Origin: Planctomycetota bacterium
GTDB taxonomy: Bacteria > Planctomycetota > Planctomycetia > Pirellulales > UBA1268
Assembly: GCA_018970785.1 (NCBI GenBank)
Contig: JAGWVR010000006.1
Coordinates: 1 to 64,000 of the forward strand
Reading direction: 5' to 3'
Length of the DNA stretch: 64,000 nucleotides
The stretch's first letter is position 1. Every line of letters begins with the position of its first letter. Below, one piece after another: positions 10,035-18,483 of this stretch. Under the pieces are notes generated by a model, which searched no databases, was not told where the DNA came from, and worked only from the letters and a program-made list of their open reading frames with translations. A program made the position numbers and the translations under genes.

Positions 10035-11495
10035 ATGTCCGACAGCCTCCTCCAGCGCAGCGTGACCACCGCCGTCGCCCGCAACTTGGCCACCACGACC
10101 AAGACGCGGCCGATGATGATGTCGATCACCCCGCGGCACCTGCTCCACCTCCTCCCCTGGGTTCAGGTGGAAGGGGGCGTGTACCGCGTCAACCGCACCA
10201 AGGTCGAGCTCTCCAAGGCGGAGCGGATCGAGATCGTGCCCGCGGCGGCGGGGGGGCTGTCGTTCGCCCACGGCGAGCTGCGCAACGTCCCGCTGTTCTC
10301 CCGGTTTCCCGAGACGCTGCTCGAGCGGATGCAGCAGCGCTTCCGCACCGAGGAGGTGCCGCTGGGCAGCGACCTGCTCATCGAGGGGCAGGACCGGAGC
10401 ACGTTTTTCCTCATCGCCCAGGGGCAGGTGGAGATCCTCTCCAAGGGGGTCCATGGCCGTGACCTCCGCGCCGCCCTGCTCACCGAGGGGGAGTTCTTCG
10501 GCGAAGTCGATCTGGTCAGCGACAAGCCGTCGGGGATCACCGTCCGCACCATCACCCCCTGCGTGCTGCTCACGCTCTCCCGCCAGGACCTCGAAGGGGT
10601 GCTCGACGAGCTCCCCGCGCAGCGCGACTCCTTCCGCCAGGCGGTCGACGAGCACCTCGCCCTGCGCTCGAGCGTCAACCGCTACGGCGAGCGCAACATC
10701 GACCTCGTCTCCGGCTTCGCCGAAAACGTCGAGATCCCCGAGACGTTCGTCGACTACGCCGCCAACCCGCGCGAATACGCCCTGGCCGCGATCCAGACCG
10801 TCGTCCGCGTCCACACCCGCGTCTCCGACCTCTACAACGGGCCCTACGACCAGCTCGAGGAGCAGATCCGCCTCACCATCGAGGGGATCAAGGAGCGTCA
10901 GGAATGGGATCTGGTCAACAACCAGAAGTTCGGGCTGCTCCACTCGGTCGATCCGGCGATGCGCGTCAGCACCCGCTACGGCGCCCCGACCCCCGACGAC
11001 CTCGACGAGCTGCTGTCGCTGGTCTGGAAGAAGCCCGCCTTCTTCCTTGCCCACCCCAAGGCGATCGCCGCCTTCGAGCGCGAGTGCACCCGCCGCGGCG
11101 TGCCGCCGGTGACGACGACGGTCCACGGCTCGCCGGTGATCATGTGGCGCGGCGTGCCGCTGGTCCCGTGCGACAAGCTCGAGGTGAAGAGCCGCAACGG
11201 CTACAGCCAGTCGTCCGGCACGACGAGCATCCTCCTGCTCCGCGTCGGCGAGGACGACCAGGGGGTCGTCGGGCTCCACCAGACGGGGATCCCCGGTGAG
11301 ATCATGCCGAGCCTGTCGGCACGGTTGATGGGGCTCGACAGCCTCGGCGTCGCCTCCTACCTGCTGACCAACTATTTCTCGCTGGCAGTCCTCACCGACG
11401 ACGCCCTCGGCGTGCTCGAGAACGTCGAGGTGGGTTATTACCACGACGACCGGGCGATCGCCCGGGGTGCGCAGGCCGAGGGATCGGGGATCTGA
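10035..11495 (+). CDS. Family 2B encapsulin shell protein with cNMP-binding-like domain
   Basis: This 486-residue protein is recognised as a SrpI-like family 2 encapsulin. The N-terminal arm (residues 1-80, including NLATTTKTRPMMMSITPRHL and LLPWVQVEGGVYRVNR) and the region from about 235 to the end (FVDYAANPREYALAAIQTVV, WDLVNNQKFGLLHSVDP, GLHQTGIPGEIMPSLSARLM, VLENVEVGYYHD) form the HK97-type capsid fold. Between them, residues 84-205 are a cyclic-nucleotide-binding fold (VPLFSRFPETLLERM, EGEFFGEVDLVSDKPSG), which defines subfamily 2B. The phosphate-cassette arginine usually found in PRSATV is absent (PSGITV), so ligand binding is doubtful. Shell proteins self-assemble into a nanocompartment that packages the cysteine desulfurase encoded next. 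Start ATG 10035; the track ORF extends upstream in a wrong frame context. Confidence 0.92.
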   Translation: MSDSLLQRSVTTAVARNLATTTKTRPMMMSITPRHLLHLLPWVQVEGGVYRVNRTKVELSKAERIEIVPAAAGGLSFAHGELRNVPLFSRFPETLLERMQQRFRTEEVPLGSDLLIEGQDRSTFFLIAQGQVEILSKGVHGRDLRAALLTEGEFFGEVDLVSDKPSGITVRTITPCVLLTLSRQDLEGVLDELPAQRDSFRQAVDEHLALRSSVNRYGERNIDLVSGFAENVEIPETFVDYAANPREYALAAIQTVVRVHTRVSDLYNGPYDQLEEQIRLTIEGIKERQEWDLVNNQKFGLLHSVDPAMRVSTRYGAPTPDDLDELLSLVWKKPAFFLAHPKAIAAFERECTRRGVPPVTTTVHGSPVIMWRGVPLVPCDKLEVKSRNGYSQSSGTTSILLLRVGEDDQGVVGLHQTGIPGEIMPSLSARLMGLDSLGVASYLLTNYFSLAVLTDDALGVLENVEVGYYHDDRAIARGAQAEGSGI

Positions 11496-11531
11496 CGGCC
11501 GACCGGCACACGCAGTCGGGAAGGAACGAGC

Positions 11532-13118
11532 ATGAGCATGTCCGACGCCACCGGCCCGACCGGGTTCGGGGCCACGCCCACCGACGAGATCGGCACGGCT
11601 GCCGCGCGGCTGGCACGCGAGGCCCTCGCGACGGCCGTGGCCGGTGCCGCGCCGCCGGTTCACGGAGCGGCCACGCCGCCGGCGCCGACCATTCCCACCC
11701 CGATCGCAGGCCAGCCGGTCGCCCCCGTGCTGCGGCCCGGGCCCGTGACCCCCCGGCCTCCAGGGCACGGCGGCACGACCGACTGGACGGGGCTCCGGCG
11801 CTTCGTCGGCGAGGTCCGCGGCCTCGACCACCGGCGCGCCGCCGAGCTCCCCGTGTGGCGCGGCGCCGGGCCGATCGGCCGTTCGCCGGTGGAGGCGGGG
11901 TTCGGCGCGGCGTTCGACGTCGAACGCGTGCGGCACGATTTCCCGATCCTCGGTGCGCGGATCCACGGTCATCCGCTGGTCTGGCTCGACAACGCCGCCA
12001 CCACCCACAAGCCGCAGGCGGTGATCGACGCCCTCGCGCGGTTCTATGCCACCGACTATTCCAACATCCACCGGGGAGCCCACACGCTCGCCGCCCGGGC
12101 CACCGAGGCCTACGAATCGGCCCGTGCGACCGTGGCGACGTTCCTCGGTGCGGCAACGCCGGACGAGATCCTCTTCGTCCGCGGCTGCACCGAGGGGATC
12201 AATCTCGTCGCCAACGTCCTCGCCCCCCGGCTGCACCCCGGCGACGAGATCGTGGTGATGGAGCTCGAGCACCACGCCAACATCGTCCCCTGGCAGATGG
12301 TCGCCGAGCGCACCGGTGCCGTCCTCCGTGTCGCCCCGATCGACGACCGCGGCGAGGTGATCGTCGAGGCCTACGCGCGGCTCCTCGGCCCGCGGACGCG
12401 GCTGGTGGCGATGTCGCACGCCTCCAACAGCCTTGGCACGATCCTCCCGGTGGAGGTGCTGACGGGGCTGGCGCGGGCCCACGGGGCGCTGGTGCTGGTC
12501 GACGGTGCCCAGAGCGTGTCGCATTTCCCCGTCGACGTCCGCCGGATCGGCTGCGACTTCTACGTCTTCTCAGGCCACAAGATCTTCGGGCCCACCGGCA
12601 TCGGCGCCGTCTACGCCCGCGGCGACCTGCTCGCCACGCTGCCCCCCTGGCAGGGCGGCGGCAACATGATCCGCGACGTCTCCTTCGCGCGGACGACGTA
12701 TGCCGATCCGCCGGCCCGGTTCGAGGCGGGCACGCCGAGCATCGCCGACGCAGTCGGCCTGGCCGCGGCGCTCGACTACGTCACGGGACTGGGGCGCGAG
12801 CGGATCGCCGCCTACGAGCACGGCCTCCTCCACCACGCCACGCGCCGCCTCGAGGCGATCGACAAAGTGCGCCTGGTGGGGACCGCGCGGGACAAGGTCG
12901 GCGTGCTGTCGTTCGTGCTCGACGGCCACGATCCGGTCGCGATCGGGAGGCGGCTCGACCGCGCCGGCATCGCCGTCCGGGCCGGCCACCACTGCGCCCA
13001 GCCTTCGCTGCGTCACTTCGGGCTCGAGGCCACCGTGCGGCCGTCGCTGGCCTTCTACAACACCCCTGCCGAGATCGACCGGCTCGCCGACGTCGTCGCC
13101 GGGATCGCCGCCGGCTGA
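11532..13118 (+). CDS. SufS-type cysteine desulfurase, predicted encapsulin cargo
   Basis: This 528-residue enzyme converts cysteine to alanine plus protein-bound persulfide. Residues 129-528 are a group II (SufS/CsdA-like) desulfurase with WLDNAATTHKPQAVIDAL, RGAHTLAARATEAYE, the PLP lysine in FSGHKIFGPTGIG (Lys350) and the active-site cysteine in RAGHHCAQPSLRHFG (Cys488). Residues 1-128 are an Ala/Pro/Gly-rich disordered extension with two short amphipathic stretches (DEIGTAAARLAREALA and WTGLRRFVGEVRGL). Such N-terminal extensions target desulfurases into family 2 encapsulins, as reported for the Synechococcus SrpI system. The gene begins 36 nt after the shell gene. Its last 64 bp overlap the convergent SLC13 gene. 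Confidence 0.94.
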   Translation: MSMSDATGPTGFGATPTDEIGTAAARLAREALATAVAGAAPPVHGAATPPAPTIPTPIAGQPVAPVLRPGPVTPRPPGHGGTTDWTGLRRFVGEVRGLDHRRAAELPVWRGAGPIGRSPVEAGFGAAFDVERVRHDFPILGARIHGHPLVWLDNAATTHKPQAVIDALARFYATDYSNIHRGAHTLAARATEAYESARATVATFLGAATPDEILFVRGCTEGINLVANVLAPRLHPGDEIVVMELEHHANIVPWQMVAERTGAVLRVAPIDDRGEVIVEAYARLLGPRTRLVAMSHASNSLGTILPVEVLTGLARAHGALVLVDGAQSVSHFPVDVRRIGCDFYVFSGHKIFGPTGIGAVYARGDLLATLPPWQGGGNMIRDVSFARTTYADPPARFEAGTPSIADAVGLAAALDYVTGLGRERIAAYEHGLLHHATRRLEAIDKVRLVGTARDKVGVLSFVLDGHDPVAIGRRLDRAGIAVRAGHHCAQPSLRHFGLEATVRPSLAFYNTPAEIDRLADVVAGIAAG

Positions 13119-14968
13119 GCGCCCGGCCCGCCGAGGGGCGGAGCGGGAGCGAGCGCGGCCGCCGGCCGGGGCACGGTGGCCGTGGGTGCGGTCGCCCGGG
13201 CACCGTACGGCCAGATCAACGGCGCCAGAGCCACCGTGACCGCCATCACGAGGAGGTTGAGCGGTCCGCCGAAGCGCAGGTAGTCGGAAAACCGGTAGCC
13301 GCCCGGGCCATAGATCATGAGGTTGGTCTGGTAGCCCATCGGCGTCGCGAAGCCGCAGCTGGCGGCGACCGTGATCGCCATCACGAACGGCAGCGGATTG
13401 ACGCCGAGGTCCGCCGCCGCCTGCCAGGCGATCGGGAACACGAGCACCGCCGCGGCGTTGTTGCTCATCAGCTCGGTGAACAGCATCGCCACGAGGTAGA
13501 CGGCCGCCAGCACGGCGGTCGGATTCGATCCGGCGGCCGCGATCGTTCCCTGCGCCAGTGCCGCGGCCACGCCGGTCTTCTCCAGCGCCCGGGCGAGACC
13601 GAAGCTGGCGGCGATCAGCAGCAGCGATTCCCACTCGATCGCCCGCCGCGCCTCGCCGGCGGAGATGCAGCGCGTGGCGATCACGACGCCGGCGGCGACC
13701 AGCGCGGCGGCGACCATCGGCACCAGATCGGTGGCGGCGGCGAGGACCATCGCCACCAGCACGCCCCCGGCGATCCAGGCGCGGTCGTGCCGCGGGGGCT
13801 GGGCGCCGGCGATCTCGCTGACGAGGTAGAAATGACGCCGCGAGCGTTGGCGCTCGAGGAATCCGGGGCTCGCCTCGAGGAGGAGCGTGTCGCCCGGCTC
13901 GAGGACGATGTCGCCGAGCTTCCCCTGGAGCCGCTCGCCGTTGCGGGCCACGGCGATCACCACCGCGTCGTAGGCGGTGCGGAAACGGCCGTCGCGGATC
14001 GACAGACCGACGACCGGGCAGGCCGGCGAGACGACCGCCTCCACAAGCACGCGCTCGCTGCGCGGCCCGTCGAGCTGGAACACCTGGTCGGTGGCGGGGC
14101 GCAGGCCGCGGATCTTCTGCAGCTCGACGACGCTGTCGATCACGCCGACGAACACCAACCGGTCGCCGGCCTCGAGGCGTTCGCTGGGGGCGACCGCGGC
14201 GAGCACGTGGCCGGCCCGGTCGATCTCCATGAGGAACAGGCCGTCGAGGCCGCGGAGCCCCGCCTCCTCGATCGTCCGCCCCACCAGCGCGCTGGCGGGA
14301 TCGACCTCCATCTCGACCGAATACTGGCGCGGGTCGTCGGCCTCGCTGATCGCCGGGCGCCGGTCGACGAGGAGGTGCCGGCTGGCGACGAGCAGGTAGA
14401 CGAATCCCGCCGCCAGCAGCGGCACGCCGAGCCAGGAGATGTCGAACATCCCCATCGGCTCCCCGGTCTTGGCCTTGAGCAGGCCGCTGACGACGACGTT
14501 GGTGCTCGTGCCGATCAGCGTGCACAGACCGCCGAGGACGACCGCGGCGTTCATCGGCATCAGCAGCTTCGACACACTGAGCCGGTGCTTGGCGGCCCAG
14601 GTGCGGATCGCCGGCACCATCAGGGCGACGACGGGGGTGTTGTTCATGAACGCCGACACCAGCGCCGGCCCGGCCATCGTGCGGAACTGCGCCGCTTCGA
14701 GCGACTTCGGCCTGCCGAGCACCCGGTCGACGACCAGCGCCAGGGCGCCGGTGCGCTCGACCGCCGCGGCCACCACGAACAGCGCCGCGACGGTGATCAT
14801 CCCCTCGTTGGCCATGCCCTTGAGGGCCTCGTCGGGGGTGAGGACCCCGGCGGCGAGGAGCACCACCACGCCGCCGATCATCGCCATGTCGGGGGCGCGC
14901 TGTGCCGACGAGAGCAGCACCAGCGTGACGATGACGACCGCCGCGGTGAGGAGGCTCTGCCAATCCAC
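13055..14968 (-). CDS. SLC13/DASS-family anion transporter with two TrkA-C domains
   Basis: This membrane protein of about 637 residues has two blocks of transmembrane helices flanking a soluble insert of roughly residues 210-400 with two TrkA-C-like domains (VDPASALVGRTIEEAGL; LVEAVVSPACPVVGLSIRD). Signatures of the CitMHS/SLC13 family are FMNNTPVVALMVPAI, GTSTNVVVSGLL, LFTELMSNNAAAVLVFPIAW and TPMGYQTNLMIYGPGGYRFSDYL. Relatives with this domain order (SAC1/SLT-like) carry sulfate, and others carry dicarboxylates. Its position beside the sulfur operon favours sulfate. I chose GTG 14966-14968 (VDWQSLL) as start because the upstream translation looks non-coding. The 3' end overlaps the desulfurase gene by 64 bp. 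Confidence 0.88.
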   Translation of the reverse strand: MDWQSLLTAAVVIVTLVLLSSAQRAPDMAMIGGVVVLLAAGVLTPDEALKGMANEGMITVAALFVVAAAVERTGALALVVDRVLGRPKSLEAAQFRTMAGPALVSAFMNNTPVVALMVPAIRTWAAKHRLSVSKLLMPMNAAVVLGGLCTLIGTSTNVVVSGLLKAKTGEPMGMFDISWLGVPLLAAGFVYLLVASRHLLVDRRPAISEADDPRQYSVEMEVDPASALVGRTIEEAGLRGLDGLFLMEIDRAGHVLAAVAPSERLEAGDRLVFVGVIDSVVELQKIRGLRPATDQVFQLDGPRSERVLVEAVVSPACPVVGLSIRDGRFRTAYDAVVIAVARNGERLQGKLGDIVLEPGDTLLLEASPGFLERQRSRRHFYLVSEIAGAQPPRHDRAWIAGGVLVAMVLAAATDLVPMVAAALVAAGVVIATRCISAGEARRAIEWESLLLIAASFGLARALEKTGVAAALAQGTIAAAGSNPTAVLAAVYLVAMLFTELMSNNAAAVLVFPIAWQAAADLGVNPLPFVMAITVAASCGFATPMGYQTNLMIYGPGGYRFSDYLRFGGPLNLLVMAVTVALAPLIWPYGARATAPTATVPRPAAALAPAPPLGGPGAQPAAIPATTSASRSISAGVL

Positions 14969-15179
14969 GATCGTGAGTCCGCCCGTCGATGAAAGCGTGC
15001 CGCTCGGGGCCGGGGGTCGGCGACGTGTGCCGATTCCGCCACGGGGGCGATGCGGAGGTTTTCCCGTCCCGGGCGGCCCCGGTGCAAGGGCAACCATCAC
15101 CCCGGTCGGCGATTGGCGGAGCCGACGCGGGCCATGGTACCCTGCCGCTCCGATTCACCATTCCCGGGGGGAGGCACCG

Positions 15180-15824
15180 ATGGCCCGCTCGACGATCGAT
15201 CAGCTGCTCGACGGCAACGCCGGCTTCGTCACGGAGGAGTGGGCCCCCAACGCCGAGTACTACAAGTCGATCGCCGCCCGGCAGACGCCGAAAGTCCTGT
15301 GGATCGGCTGCTCCGACTCGCGCGTCAGCGAGCATCAGATGACCGGCTCGAAGCCGGGCACGATGTTCGTCCACCGCAACGTCGCCAACATCGTCGCCTT
15401 CAACGACGTCAACATCTCGGCGATCCTCGAATACGGCGTCGTCCACCTCAAGATCGAGGACATCATCGTCTGCGGCCACACCCGCTGCGGCGGCATCGCC
15501 GCGATCGAGGACGGGGTCCACGAGAATTACATCGCCGACTGGCTGTGCATCGCGACCGGCGCCAAGGAGGCCGCCGACCGGATCGCCAAAGAGCGGAAGC
15601 TGTCGCGCGAGGAGAAGTTGGCGGTACTCACGGAGGAGAACGTCAAGCTCCAGATCAAGCACCTGCGGAACCTCGCCCTGATCAAGAACATGCACGCCAA
15701 GGGGAGCCTGCCGCGGATCCACGGCTGGCTGTACCGGGTGGAGAGCGGCACGATCGACGTCCTCGTCGACGGCCAGGGTGCCGTGAAGCCGGCCGCGAAG
15801 AAGCCGGCGAAGGGGCGGCGGTAG
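15180..15824 (+). CDS. Beta-class carbonic anhydrase
   Basis: This 214-residue zinc enzyme interconverts CO2 and bicarbonate. The ligands are evident: Cys44-x-Asp46-x-Arg48 in IGCSDSRV, and His100 and Cys103 in VCGHTRCGG; MFVHRNVANIV and the long helical C-terminal half fit the plant/E. coli-type beta class. The C-terminus is a short Lys/Ala-rich tail (KPAAKKPAKGRR). The ATG at 15180 follows GGGGGAGG. It is divergent from the SLC13 transporter across 211 bp, where promoters for both genes must lie (for this gene a TGGTACCCT -10-like element near 15136). The role is cytoplasmic bicarbonate supply or pH; a link to anion transport is only positional. Confidence 0.93.
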   Translation: MARSTIDQLLDGNAGFVTEEWAPNAEYYKSIAARQTPKVLWIGCSDSRVSEHQMTGSKPGTMFVHRNVANIVAFNDVNISAILEYGVVHLKIEDIIVCGHTRCGGIAAIEDGVHENYIADWLCIATGAKEAADRIAKERKLSREEKLAVLTEENVKLQIKHLRNLALIKNMHAKGSLPRIHGWLYRVESGTIDVLVDGQGAVKPAAKKPAKGRR

Positions 15825-15833
15825 CAGGCGACC

Positions 15834-16454
15834 ATGACCAGCCGCAGCGACACGGCGCGCGAGCGCTTCAGCGACTATTACGCCCTCCCCACCGCACCGT
15901 GGGACATCGGCCGGCCGCAACACGCCTTCGTCGCCGCCGGCGACCGGATCGGCGGCCGGATCCTCGACTGCGGCTGCGGGAGCGGCGACCTGGCGATCTG
16001 GCTCGCGGCGCGCGGCCACGCCGTGACCGGCGTCGATTTCCTCGCGGCGCCGCTCGCGGCTGCGCGCGACAAGGCGCGCCGCGCGGGTGTCGAGGTGACC
16101 TTCCTGGAGATGGATGCCCTGGCCGTCGGCGAGATCCCCGCGCGGTTCGATGCCGTCACCGACTCGGGGTTGTTCCATTCGTTCGACGACGCGGCCCGCG
16201 CCCGCTACGTCGCGGCGTTGCGCCGGCTGCTCGAGCCGGGGGCGCGGGTCTTCATCCTCTCGATGTCACCGGCCGAGCCGGGCGAGCAGGGACCGCGGCG
16301 CGTGTCGGAGGAGGAGATCCGCGCGGCGTTCGCCGACGGGTTCACCGTCGAGTCGATCGAGCCGGCCCGGTTCGAAGTCGTGCCGGGGATCGCCGGCGCC
16401 GAGTTCTCCCCCGGCGGTGCCCACGCCCTGTTCACCACGCTGCGGCGGGCCTGA
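15834..16454 (+). CDS. Class I SAM-dependent methyltransferase
   Basis: This 206-residue protein has methyltransferase motif I (RILDCGCGSGDLAIWLAARG), motif II acidic end (VTGVDF) and a downstream VTFLEMDALAVGEIPARFDAV block. The opening (RFSDYYALPTAPWDIGRPQHAF) resembles the thiopurine-methyltransferase-like and small-molecule SAM methyltransferases that begin with a PPWDIGRPQ motif. The substrate cannot be deduced. It starts 9 nt after the carbonic anhydrase stop, so the two are probably cotranscribed. A conserved His/Ser pair in LFHSFDDAARARY may be part of the active site. Confidence 0.88.
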   Translation: MTSRSDTARERFSDYYALPTAPWDIGRPQHAFVAAGDRIGGRILDCGCGSGDLAIWLAARGHAVTGVDFLAAPLAAARDKARRAGVEVTFLEMDALAVGEIPARFDAVTDSGLFHSFDDAARARYVAALRRLLEPGARVFILSMSPAEPGEQGPRRVSEEEIRAAFADGFTVESIEPARFEVVPGIAGAEFSPGGAHALFTTLRRA

Positions 16455-16536
16455 GCCGGACGGCGCCTGGTCCGGCGGCGCCGCGCGGAGTAGAAATCGG
16501 TGCGGGCCGGGAGGGCGCGGCCGCGGAGGGTGGCTG

Positions 16537-17478
16537 ATGGCACGCGTTCGCAACGGCGGCCCGGGGGCGTCGGGCTTCCTGTGGCTCGTGGTCGTGGGAC
16601 TGGCGCTGGTCGCCCCGACCGCCCCCGCGGTGGTCATCCAGACGACCACCGGCACCGGCAACACCACCGCCCCGGCCGACGACCCGGGCTGGTCGGCCGT
16701 CGGCGCCCGGGGGATCGGCACCGGCGTCTACGTCGGCGGTGGCTGGGTCCTCACCGCGGCCCACGTCTGGTCGGGGCCGATCACCCTCTCGGGCAGCACC
16801 TACTTCGCCGTCCCCGGCTCCGAGGTCCGCCTCACCAACGCCGGCCTGCCGGGGATGTCGGCGGACACCGATCTGATGATGTACCGGCTCACGGTCGTTC
16901 CCTCCGGCATCGCCGCCCCGCGGATCGCCGCGGCGACGCCGGCGGTGGGGGCGGCGGTGACGATGATCGGCGCGGGGCGCGACCGGCAACCGGGGCTCAC
17001 GGAGTGGAGCGTGAACACGGCGGCATCGCCGTGGACATGGACCGAGGTCGCCTCGGGGGGCGACGCCGCCGGCTACAAGGCGAACATGGCCGCCCGCTCG
17101 ATGCGCTGGGGCACCAACACGCTCTCCGGGACCGGGGCGTGGATCTCCTACGGCTACGGTGACGTGAAGACGGTGGTGACGACGTTCGACCTCCTGCCGG
17201 GCAGCTCCGAGGCTCAGGCGAGCTACGGCGATTCCGGTGGCGGCGTATTCACGAAGAACGGTGCCGATTGGGAACTGGCGGGGCTGATGCTCACCGTCGA
17301 CGGCTACTCCGGCCAGCCCGACGCCGGGGCCAATGCCGTGTTCGGCAACGTGACCTTCTCCGCCGATCTCGCGCTCTACCGCCCGCAGATCATGGCGATC
17401 GTCCCCGAGCCGTCGGCGCTCCTGCTGGCCGGGATCGGCGCGGGCTGGCTGCTCCTGCGCAGCCGCCGCCGGCGCTGA
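16537..17478 (+). CDS. PEP-CTERM-anchored trypsin-like serine protease
   Basis: This 313-residue exported protein has an N-terminal hydrophobic signal (FLWLVVVGLALVAPT) and a chymotrypsin-fold catalytic triad: His in VLTAAHVW, Asp in SADTDLMMYRL and Ser in YGDSGGGVF. The C-terminus (VPEPSALLLAGIGAGWLLLR followed by arginines) is a PEP-CTERM sorting signal, which is processed by an exosortase and leads to surface or matrix release. No exosortase gene lies in the window. The ATG at 16537 follows GGAGGG. Likely acts outside the cytoplasmic membrane on unknown protein substrates. Confidence 0.9.
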   Translation: MARVRNGGPGASGFLWLVVVGLALVAPTAPAVVIQTTTGTGNTTAPADDPGWSAVGARGIGTGVYVGGGWVLTAAHVWSGPITLSGSTYFAVPGSEVRLTNAGLPGMSADTDLMMYRLTVVPSGIAAPRIAAATPAVGAAVTMIGAGRDRQPGLTEWSVNTAASPWTWTEVASGGDAAGYKANMAARSMRWGTNTLSGTGAWISYGYGDVKTVVTTFDLLPGSSEAQASYGDSGGGVFTKNGADWELAGLMLTVDGYSGQPDAGANAVFGNVTFSADLALYRPQIMAIVPEPSALLLAGIGAGWLLLRSRRRR

Positions 17479-17553
17479 GAACGGGGGGTGGGGCGGCGAC
17501 GGTCCATGGCCGGGTGGGACCGACGGAATGGTCAGCGTGGAGCGGGGCGCCCG

Positions 17554-18453
17554 ATGCGGCTCTATCCCTGTGATCGCTATCCGCTGCCGTTGCCCGAAGG
17601 GCACCGCTTCCCGCTGGTGAAATACCGGCGGCTGCGCGAGCGGCTCGAGGCCCACGCGGTTGCGGGCGCGGCTCTGGAGTTCATCGAGCCCCATGCGGCG
17701 ACCGCCGACGAGCTGCTCCGCGTCCACGACCGCGGCTACGTCGGGCGCGTGCTGTCGGGCGGCCTGTCGGCGGCGGAGGTGCGCCGGATCGGGTTCCCCT
17801 GGAGCCCGGAACTGGTCGAGCGCTCGCTGCGCAGCACCGGCGCCGCCGTCGACGCCGCCGCGGCCGCGCTCGAGGACGGCGCGGCGGCGAGCCTCGCCGG
17901 TGGCACCCACCATGCCGGCAGCGACTTCGGCGAGGGGTATTGCGTGTTCAACGACACCGCCGTCGCCGCCCGCGAACTGCAGGCCCGCAACGCCGTCCGG
18001 CGCGTGCTGATCCTCGACTGCGACGTCCACCAGGGGAACGGCACGGCGCAGATCTTCGCCGCCGACCCGACGGTGTTCACGATGTCGATCCACGGCGCCC
18101 GCAACTTCCCGCTCCGCAAGCACCCCGGGTCGCTCGACGTGCCGCTCGACGACGGCTGCGACGACGCCGGTTACCTGGCGGCGCTGGTGCCGGCGCTGGC
18201 GGAGTCGATCGACCGGGCGCGTGCCGACCTGGTGCTCTACATCGCCGGTGCCGATCCCTACGCCGGCGACCGGCTGGGGCGGCTGGCGCTGTCCAAGGAA
18301 GGCCTCCTCGCCCGCGACCGGGCGGTCCTGGCGGCCACGCGCGGCGCCGGCCTGCCGGTGGCGATCGTCTGCGGCGGCGGCTACTGCGCCGACGTCGACG
18401 AGATCGTCGACATCCACGCCGCGACGATGCTCCTCGCCGCCGGCTGGGGCTGA
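17554..18453 (+). CDS. Histone-deacetylase-superfamily hydrolase
   Basis: This enzyme of about 299 residues has the arginase/deacetylase fold. The opening YPLPLPEGHRFPLVKYRRLRE, the HHAGSDFGEGYCVFND region, the zinc-ligand motif DCDVHQGNGTAQIF and the ADPYAGDRLGRLALSKEGL loop match bacterial class IV-like (HDAC11-type) deacetylases. Bacterial members deacetylate small amines or acetyl-lysine, and some are linked to acetoin or polyamine metabolism. ATG 17554 is preferred over the track start because the preceding 22 residues look non-coding. It follows the protease gene by 75 bp on the same strand. Confidence 0.9.
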   Translation: MRLYPCDRYPLPLPEGHRFPLVKYRRLRERLEAHAVAGAALEFIEPHAATADELLRVHDRGYVGRVLSGGLSAAEVRRIGFPWSPELVERSLRSTGAAVDAAAAALEDGAAASLAGGTHHAGSDFGEGYCVFNDTAVAARELQARNAVRRVLILDCDVHQGNGTAQIFAADPTVFTMSIHGARNFPLRKHPGSLDVPLDDGCDDAGYLAALVPALAESIDRARADLVLYIAGADPYAGDRLGRLALSKEGLLARDRAVLAATRGAGLPVAIVCGGGYCADVDEIVDIHAATMLLAAGWG

Positions 18454-18483
18454 CGGGTGTCGCGGCGGCACGGGAGCCGGCGC

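Noticed and set aside
12570-16178. 1202-residue minus-strand ORF across the SLC13, carbonic anhydrase and methyltransferase region
   Set aside because: Wrong frame relative to SLC13 and antisense to the carbonic anhydrase, with composition of a shadow frame.
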